DNA of 30,515 nt from CAYUHK01 sp964475165 (GTDB lineage: Bacteria; Verrucomicrobiota; Kiritimatiellia; JAAZAB01). Under the pieces are notes generated by a model. That model did no database searches and was not told the origin of the DNA. It worked only from the letters and a program-made list of their open reading frames with translations. A program made the position numbers and the translations under genes. The DNA lies in NCBI GenBank assembly GCA_964475165.1, contig CAYYVN010000015.1, positions 1 through 30,515 on the forward strand. Reading direction: 5' to 3'. This document shows positions 25,382 to 30,515 of the stretch, one piece after another; position 1 is the first letter of the stretch, and every line of letters begins with the position of its first letter.

Positions 25382-26060
25382 GATCTTTCTTTCGTCGGCC
25401 GCGTGTCCCGACCCGGGCGGGCAGATGCTTGAGCGTATGCCCCAGTTCCAACATACCGGCTACCAGCCGGCCCTCCACATGACCCACATGCCGAGGCGTG
25501 ATGACATGCGTAAAAGATAAATTGAATAAACCGCGAATACCGGCGGCCACCATGATATCGGCCACGGCCTGGGCTGAGGCCGCCGGCACGGCAATCACAC
25601 CCATATCTATTTTGGCCCGGCCAATAAAACTGGCCAGCTCGGTCATGGGGCGCACCTTATAGCGCGCCACTTTTTTGCCGAATTTACGGCCATCAGCATC
25701 GAAAATACCACATACCTTGAACCCCATCCGCTGCAGGTTGCCATGCATGGCCAGGGCCTTACCTAAATTACCGGCGCCTACCACCACGATGCGCCAGCCA
25801 GTATCAGCGCCCAATAGACGGATTAGATTCTGGTAAAGGGTTTCGGCTTCGTAGCCGCGATTGGTGATACCACCCAGACTGAACTTGGCCAGATCGCGCC
25901 GGACAGTGGCGCCGGTGACGCCCAACGCGCTGGCTATATCCTGCGAAGAAATCCAGCCGGCCTTTTTTGGGCAGAGCGTCTGCACACAAGTTAAATAACG
26001 CGTCAGACGCGCCACCACCACGCCGGGAATAGCGGCTTTTTTATGACTCTTAGCGCTCAT
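25374..26060 (-). CDS. rex: Redox-sensing transcriptional repressor Rex
   Basis: A 228-residue Rex repressor, which releases DNA when NADH/NAD+ rises. An N-terminal winged helix (12-68, ARLTRYLTCVQTL, ISSQDIASALGVTGATVRRDLAKF) reads the operator. The Rossmann domain has VVVGAGNLGKAL (93-103), FDADGRKFGKKV and IAVPAASAQAVADIMVAAGI. The C-terminal helix for dimer domain swapping is partly replaced by a basic tail (GTRGRRKKDHA). Two adjacent ATGs (26063, 26060) follow GAGGAGG (26070-26064). I use 26060 for spacing; a GTG at 26096 is less likely. The gene heads the hydrogenase operon and lies downstream of a Rex-type palindrome, so it probably represses itself and the hydrogenase. Confidence 0.94.
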   Translation of the reverse strand: MSAKSHKKAAIPGVVVARLTRYLTCVQTLCPKKAGWISSQDIASALGVTGATVRRDLAKFSLGGITNRGYEAETLYQNLIRLLGADTGWRIVVVGAGNLGKALAMHGNLQRMGFKVCGIFDADGRKFGKKVARYKVRPMTELASFIGRAKIDMGVIAVPAASAQAVADIMVAAGIRGLFNLSFTHVITPRHVGHVEGRLVAGMLELGHTLKHLPARVGTRGRRKKDHA

Positions 26061-26092
26061 CATCCTCCTCGCCCGCCTCGCAAATAAGAGGA

Positions 26093-26121
26093 ACACTAGA
26101 AGAGGAGGGAGGGGTTGTCAA
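26093..26121 (-). promoter_or_regulatory. Putative promoter of the rex-hydrogenase operon
   Basis: On the minus strand, a perfect TTGACA (26121-26116) and TAGTGT (26098-26093) are separated by 17 bases. The -10 box is poor (3 of 6), but position and spacing are right. The Rex palindrome begins 6 bases upstream of the -35 box. Confidence 0.5.
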
Positions 26122-26127
26122 GCAATA

Positions 26128-26147
26128 TTAGTGAAAAAATTCACTAA
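26128..26147. promoter_or_regulatory. Rex operator
   Basis: A perfect inverted repeat, TTAGTGAA-AAAA-TTCACTAA: 8-base arms and a 4-base spacer. This matches the architecture of known Rex operators (TTGTGAA-N4-TTCACAA and variants). It lies about 70 bases upstream of rex itself, next to the -35 box, so NADH-responsive autoregulation of the whole operon is likely. Confidence 0.82.
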
Positions 26148-26198
26148 CCGCCGCCCGCGGGGGCGGGCTGGGACCGGCTGGCTGGGCGCTCAGGGGGC

Positions 26199-26291
26199 CT
26201 AGCGGGGTTTGGTGAAGCGATGCACGAGCAGAATCAGCACGAGCAGGGCCGCCGGGATCAGCAGCAGGACAAGGTTATTATCAATATGCAT
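26199..26291 (-). CDS. Small single-span membrane protein (30 residues), unknown function
   Basis: A complete 30-codon frame from ATG 26291 to TAG 26201-26199: a short acidic start (MHIDNN), a continuous hydrophobic run from about residue 7 to 23 (LVLLLIPAALLVLILLV) and a basic tail (HRFTKPR). This is one transmembrane helix, with the C-terminus probably in the cytosol by the positive-inside rule. AGGA lies 8 bases before the ATG. It lies on the same strand as rex, just upstream of the Rex operator. It resembles the small stabilising subunits of membrane complexes in form only; I recognise no family. It could also be a chance frame. Confidence 0.5.
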   Translation of the reverse strand: MHIDNNLVLLLIPAALLVLILLVHRFTKPR

Positions 26292-26534
26292 GGCTTTATT
26301 CCTGGGTAAAGGGTTCCTCTGTAATATTTTCCAGTGCAGTAACTTTCACCTTTTATAAGGCGCTTGTCAAGGCCTCCCTGATCAGCAGGGCGGGGATGGA
26401 GCTAGAAGCCTTGCTGGATAATACGCCATCGCATGGCCGCCGACGGGGGGGGCGGGCGCCTGAAAAAGAATGCTTTTATCTCCAGCGCCTGCTATGCTCG
26501 GGGAAGCTGTAGCTAACCAACAGAGAGGTGTTCC
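26292..26534. other. Intergenic region between the microprotein and amrS
   Basis: A 243-base stretch with no gene. It holds a short hairpin CCCTG-ATCAG-CAGGG (26376-26390), a G-run near 26444, and on the minus strand an isolated TTGACA (26370-26365) without a -10 box at proper spacing. Promoters for amrS and the microprotein must lie here, but I cannot place them with confidence. Confidence 0.4.
26523..26528 (+). promoter_or_regulatory. Ribosome binding site deciding the TTG start of amrS
   Basis: GAGAGG lies 6 bases before TTG 26535, and the protein beginning there aligns with the expected family N-terminus. Confidence 0.55.
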
Positions 26535-27527
26535 TTGCCCACAGCCAAGTTCTGGCATCCAGTTAAAGCCGATAGGGTGGCTTGCGAGCTATGCCCCCAT
26601 CTATGCATCATCGGCGAGGGCCGTTCCGGGCGCTGCGCCATTCGTCTGGTAGCCGACGGCGCCTTGCAGGCGCGTGGTTATGGTCTGCTTTCTGGTATGC
26701 ACAGCGACCCGATTGAGAAAAAACCCCTCTACCATTATCATCCCGGCGGGGAGATATTCAGTATCGGCGGCTGGGGCTGTAATTTCGCCTGTGCCTTCTG
26801 CCAGAACTGGAATATTTCCCAACAGATCGACTGGCAGGCGCGGCGCTATAGCCCGCAGGAGATCATTGCCCTAGCGCAGCAGGCCGGTTCCTTTGGCATC
26901 GCCTATACCTATAACGAGCCCCTGATCAATATTGAATTTATTTACGATTGTGCCACCCTGGCGCAGCGGGCCGGTTTAGCCAATATCCTGGTGACCAATG
27001 GCTATCTGGAAGAGAAACCGGCTGCCTGGATTTTACCGCTGATTGGCGCTCTGAATATAGACATCAAGAGCATGGACGATGCTTTCTATCGTCAGCAATG
27101 CCAGGGCACCCTGGCGCCCGTCCTGCGGTTCGCCTGCCAGGCGCGCGCGGCTGGGTGTCATGTGGAAATAACCAATCTGCTCATTCCCGGCTTGAACGAC
27201 GCTCCCGCCCAGCTCAGCCGCTTAGCTGGTTGGATTCTGGAGCAGCTAGGGCCAAGCACACCGCTGCATTTGAGCGCCTATCATCCCGATTATAAGCTAC
27301 GTCTGCCCCGCACACCCTTAGCCGCTTTACTGGCAGCTCATGAGATCTGCCGGCGTGATCTGCACTATGTCTATCTGGGCAATGTCTCAAGCGGGACGGG
27401 GCAGGACACTCACTGCCCCCAATGCAAGGCCCGGCTCATTCAGCGTGAGGGTTACCGCACTCAAGTGCTCGGCATTCAAGACAAAGCCTGTGCTCAATGC
27501 GGCCGCCCGGCCGATGTGGTGCTCTGA
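26535..27527 (+). CDS. amrS: AmmeMemoRadiSam-type radical SAM protein (AmrS/PflA-like)
   Basis: A 330-residue radical SAM protein of the AmrS family, related to pyruvate formate-lyase activating enzymes. The radical SAM motif is C82-NFA-C86-AF-C89, followed by QNWNIS as in the family. The N-terminus carries four Cys (C17, C20, C24, C34) and the usual LCPHLCIIGEGRSGRC block. Further conserved blocks are GIAYTYNEPLI, NIDIKSMDDAFY, EITNLLIPGLND and LHLSAYHPDY. A C-terminal CPQC...CAQC pair looks like a zinc or rubredoxin-type site. AmrS usually works with AMMECR1 (AmrA) and Memo (AmrB) proteins, which are not in this window; the reaction is not firmly known. The start is TTG. Confidence 0.88.
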   Translation: MPTAKFWHPVKADRVACELCPHLCIIGEGRSGRCAIRLVADGALQARGYGLLSGMHSDPIEKKPLYHYHPGGEIFSIGGWGCNFACAFCQNWNISQQIDWQARRYSPQEIIALAQQAGSFGIAYTYNEPLINIEFIYDCATLAQRAGLANILVTNGYLEEKPAAWILPLIGALNIDIKSMDDAFYRQQCQGTLAPVLRFACQARAAGCHVEITNLLIPGLNDAPAQLSRLAGWILEQLGPSTPLHLSAYHPDYKLRLPRTPLAALLAAHEICRRDLHYVYLGNVSSGTGQDTHCPQCKARLIQREGYRTQVLGIQDKACAQCGRPADVVL

Positions 27528-27653
27528 GCCAAGAATTGGACTTATTCTGCTATGGCATTATGCGTTGCTATCCTATATCATATGGCCAAGTCGCAACGAC
27601 AGGCCGCCGCCGCTAGGAGCAGAACTAATAAGCGTTTATGACGCAAATCAACC

Positions 27654-27659
27654 GGAGGG
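27654..27659 (+). promoter_or_regulatory. Ribosome binding site for the GTG-started restriction-modification gene
   Basis: GGAGGG lies 7 bases before GTG 27667 and fixes that start. Confidence 0.6.
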
Positions 27660-27666
27660 CAACCAC

Positions 27667-30515
27667 GTGTCGACAACTGAGAGACAAGAAGCGGTGCTGC
27701 ACATTCTTCAGAACCTACGCGACCTAGCCACGCTGAAGAAGCTCTTTTGGGAAGAACTCAACTACGACCGCGCGAATCGCACTCTCAGCACCCGCCAGTG
27801 GCCGGAGAGCGCCAGGCAACCGCTTGCCGAAAACCCCATCCTATTTGCCTCCGGTGGTGAGGACAACGCTTTTCATGTTGTCTACTGCCAACTCGAATCC
27901 GACCTTCTCTTGCGCGGACATGAACGCCCCGTTGTAAATCACCTCACGCAGGAACATCCTTATGCTCTCTTCATCTTCTCGAACAAGGACCGTACCCAAT
28001 GGCATTTTCTCAACGTGAAGTACGATGAGGATGCTGAGAAAAGGCGCTTATACCGTCGGATTGCCGTGCGGCCGGGGACGGGGCTGCGTACAGCGGCAGA
28101 ACGGTTGAGCCTGCTGGACTTGGTGGACGGCAAACTCTCGCCGCTGGCCATCCAAAGCGCGCACGATGCAGCATTCGATGTGGAGAAGGTCAGCAAGGAC
28201 TTCTATCATGAGATCGCCAACTGGTATTTCTGGGCGCTGAAACATGTTGCGTTCCCCAAGGATGCCCCGAAGGAGCAGGACGGGCGCGACCATATCAGTG
28301 TAATCCGGCTCATTACGCGTCTGATCTTCTGTTGGTTCATCCGAGAGAAGGACCTCATCCCCGGTGTGCTGTTCGACGAAGCTAAACTCGCCAAAATGCT
28401 GGATGGATTCGCGCCGAGAAAAAAACGAAACAAGGACTCGGTTTTCTATCGTGCGATTCTGCAGAATCTGTTCTTTGCCACGCTCAACACCGAGATGGAC
28501 CAGCGCGGCTGGCGGCGCACCGACCAGAACTTCATGGTACACAGTCTCTATCGCCACAAAGAATGTTTTCGCGATCCGCAAACCGCTTTGGCATGGTTCA
28601 AGGATATCCCATTCCTGAACGGCGGCCTCTTTGAATGTCTCGACCGGGATTTTGGAGAAGGTACGCAGCCGCGATACCTCCGCGTTGACGGATTCTCCGA
28701 CAGGGACGATAGCTATCCCACAGTACCGGACTTCCTGTTCTTCGGTTCCGAGCAGGATGTTGACTTGAGCGAGGACTACGGCGATAAGAAGCTCAAGGGC
28801 GTTCGCGTCCGCGGCCTGATTGATACTCTGAACCGCTACAAGTTCACGATAGAGGAAAACACGCCGTTGGATCAGGAAGTCGCCTTGGATCCCGAGCTAT
28901 GTGGCAAGGTCTTCGAAAACCTGCTTGCTGCTTACAACCCCGAGACCGGCACGACGGCCCGGAAGGCAACGGGCTCCTTCTACACCCCGCGCGAAATCGT
29001 TGACTATATGGTTGATGAATCGCTCATAGCCTATCTCAAGGGCAAACTCACCGGAAAAGCAACGAAAGACCTGGATAAGGCGCTTCGCGCCTTGCTGGCG
29101 CACAACGATGAGCCGCATGGCTTCGACGAGCAAACGATAGGAGAGCTGATCGAGGCTATCGACAGTCTCAAAGCACTGGATCCAGCAGTTGGCTCCGGCG
29201 CATTCCCGATGGGGCTATTGCATAAGCTGGTGCACATCCTCGGCAAGTTGGATCCCGGCAACGAGCGTTGGAAAACAAAACAGATCGCCAAGCTCGACGA
29301 TGTTGCCATGCGCGAAGACGCCAAACGCCTCTTCCGCGAGAACTATGACGACTATGGACGCAAGCTCTACCTCATCGAGAATTGCATCTATGGGGTAGAC
29401 ATCCAGCCCATCGCCGTGCAGATCGCTAAGATGCGCTTCTTCATCTCACTGATTGTGGATCAGAAAGTGAACCCAAAAGCCTCGAATCGCGGCGTTAGAG
29501 CGTTGCCGAATCTAGAAACTAAGTTCGTCGCCGCCAACACCTTAATCGGCATCGAACGGCCGACGCAGATGCTGCTCCGAGACCCGGATATCGACAAAAA
29601 AGAGGCCGAACTGCGCAAGGTCCGAGAGAAGCACTTCACCACCCGTACGCTGAGGTCAAAGGCCAAGTGCCGCGAGGATGATAAACGTCTCCGTGCCGAG
29701 ATTGCCGAGTTGCTAAAGAGTGATGGTTGGGACAACACTACCGCCAAACAACTCGCGGCCTGGGACCCTTATGATCAAAACGCCACCGCTGGTTTTTTCG
29801 ATCCGGAATGGATGTTTGGCATCAAAGAGGGGTTTGACATCGTCATCGGCAATCCGCCATACATCCAACTACAAAACCACGCTGGCAGGCTTGCTAATCA
29901 ATATAAAGCCATGGGGTTTGAGACATTTGAGCGTACCGGTGATATTTATGCCCTTTTCTATGAGCGTGGACACCAACTCCTCTGCAACAACGCTCATCTC
30001 TGTTACATCACATCCAATAAATGGATGCGAGCGGGATATGGGAAGAGCCTACGCAAATTTTTCAGCGAAAGAACACATGCTAAGGCGCTTATTGATTTTG
30101 CCGGGCAAAAAATATTCGATTCTGTAACGGTGGATACCAATATCCTGCTCTTTGAAAAGACAGCTCATCAAACGGATAGATCTACCCAGGCGGTTATCGC
30201 AACGGATGATTGTCGAGATAATTTGAGCCTTTTTGTGCAACAGAAGGCTGAGCGCTGCTCTTTCAGGGATGCTTCAAGCTGGGTGATACTCTCGCCCATT
30301 GAGCGCAATATCAAAGAAAAAATAGAACGGATAGGAACGCCACTCAAGGATTGGGATGTAAAAATTTATCGTGGCATCCTCACTGGTTGTAATGAAGCAT
30401 TCATTATAGACGAAGCCAAACGTAGAGAACTTATTGCACAAGACCCGAAGTCTGCTGAGATTATACGACCCATTTTAAGAGGCAGGGATATAAAGCGTTA
30501 TAGTTACAACTGGGC
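27667..30515 (+). CDS. Type IIG (Eco57I-like) restriction-modification protein, adenine-specific methyltransferase; 3' end outside window
   Basis: An uninterrupted frame of 949 codons that runs off the window. It begins GTG (MSTTERQEAVLHILQNLRDL), with GGAGGG 7 bases upstream. The N-terminal ~440 residues resemble the region before the methylase in Eco57I-type proteins. Then come motif X (GSFYTPREIVDYM), the SAM-binding motif I LDPAVGSGAF (504-513), YGVDIQPIAVQIAKMRFFISL (motif II area) and the catalytic NPPY (729-732) of N6-adenine methyltransferases. The end (RGRDIKRYSYNW) enters a TaqI-like target recognition domain. It could be a single-chain restriction-modification enzyme or a PglX-like BREX methylase; the missing end and neighbours decide. 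Composition is more AT-rich, and codon use (GAC, TAC, AAG) differs from the upstream genes, suggesting horizontal gain. Confidence 0.9.
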   Translation, partial: MSTTERQEAVLHILQNLRDLATLKKLFWEELNYDRANRTLSTRQWPESARQPLAENPILFASGGEDNAFHVVYCQLESDLLLRGHERPVVNHLTQEHPYALFIFSNKDRTQWHFLNVKYDEDAEKRRLYRRIAVRPGTGLRTAAERLSLLDLVDGKLSPLAIQSAHDAAFDVEKVSKDFYHEIANWYFWALKHVAFPKDAPKEQDGRDHISVIRLITRLIFCWFIREKDLIPGVLFDEAKLAKMLDGFAPRKKRNKDSVFYRAILQNLFFATLNTEMDQRGWRRTDQNFMVHSLYRHKECFRDPQTALAWFKDIPFLNGGLFECLDRDFGEGTQPRYLRVDGFSDRDDSYPTVPDFLFFGSEQDVDLSEDYGDKKLKGVRVRGLIDTLNRYKFTIEENTPLDQEVALDPELCGKVFENLLAAYNPETGTTARKATGSFYTPREIVDYMVDESLIAYLKGKLTGKATKDLDKALRALLAHNDEPHGFDEQTIGELIEAIDSLKALDPAVGSGAFPMGLLHKLVHILGKLDPGNERWKTKQIAKLDDVAMREDAKRLFRENYDDYGRKLYLIENCIYGVDIQPIAVQIAKMRFFISLIVDQKVNPKASNRGVRALPNLETKFVAANTLIGIERPTQMLLRDPDIDKKEAELRKVREKHFTTRTLRSKAKCREDDKRLRAEIAELLKSDGWDNTTAKQLAAWDPYDQNATAGFFDPEWMFGIKEGFDIVIGNPPYIQLQNHAGRLANQYKAMGFETFERTGDIYALFYERGHQLLCNNAHLCYITSNKWMRAGYGKSLRKFFSERTHAKALIDFAGQKIFDSVTVDTNILLFEKTAHQTDRSTQAVIATDDCRDNLSLFVQQKAERCSFRDASSWVILSPIERNIKEKIERIGTPLKDWDVKIYRGILTGCNEAFIIDEAKRRELIAQDPKSAEIIRPILRGRDIKRYSYNW

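Noticed and set aside
26149..26166. GC-rich inverted repeat CCGCCC...GGGCGG next to the Rex operator
   Set aside because: Looks like a hairpin but lacks a T-run in either direction, so I did not call it a terminator.
26352..26370. TTGACA and TATAAA on the minus strand upstream of the microprotein
   Set aside because: The two boxes are only about 7 bases apart, too close for one sigma-70 promoter.
1..30515. CRISPR arrays, insertion sequences, rRNA or riboswitches
   Set aside because: No regularly spaced repeats, transposase motifs, rRNA signatures or known riboswitch cores were seen on reading both strands.

Overview
The window looks like chromosome from an anaerobic, fermentative Gram-negative bacterium. 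The lipid A genes fabZ-lpxA and a secretin show an outer membrane. A Rex-controlled [FeFe]-hydrogenase with its complete HydG/HydF/HydE maturation set shows anaerobic H2 metabolism. A sialate O-acetylesterase-like esterase, a Gfo/Idh/MocA oxidoreductase and a DUF362 protein are typical of polysaccharide degraders of the PVC type (Lentisphaerae/Kiritimatiellae-like). That placement is an inference and is weakly held. Base composition is clearly GC-rich by eye over bases 1-27500 and falls in the last 3 kb.

Left part (1-12700, mostly + strand): the 3' end of a Gfo/Idh/MocA oxidoreductase, a DUF362 protein, NAD-dependent DNA ligase LigA, a sialate O-acetylesterase-like protein, tRNA-Ser(UGA) on the minus strand, fabZ-lpxA (4-base overlap, with a good promoter), then gspD-gspE-gspF of a type II secretion or type IV pilus-like machine. 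No pseudopilin genes follow.

Centre (12730-26300) is an H2-metabolism locus made of two convergent transcription units. On the + strand, a strong promoter and tRNA-Val(GAC) are followed at once by hydG-hydF-hydE. On the minus strand is a tightly packed operon: rex, a Cache/HAMP sensor histidine kinase, hydC (NuoE-like), hydB, hydA, and three receiver-only response regulators. Most neighbouring genes overlap by 4-8 bases. A perfect Rex-type palindrome (26128-26147) lies next to the rex promoter. HydB is unusual: a 1059-residue fusion of the NADH/FMN-binding NuoF-type subunit with a complete GltD/NfnB-type FAD and NADP(H) module. HydA keeps an H-cluster domain with a Ser variant in motif L1. 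Taken together, the locus predicts a soluble multi-cofactor (bifurcating or transhydrogenating) hydrogenase. It would be transcribed according to NADH/NAD+ through Rex. A membrane sensor kinase with three stand-alone receivers would add a second control layer that cannot act through a DNA-binding output domain encoded here. This is the most novel part of the window.

Right part (26199-30515): a 30-residue single-span membrane microprotein upstream of rex, an AmrS-type radical SAM protein with a TTG start, and a large adenine-specific type IIG/Eco57I-like restriction-modification protein. The last starts at GTG 27667 and runs off the window. Its codon use and composition differ from the rest, which suggests a horizontally acquired defence gene.
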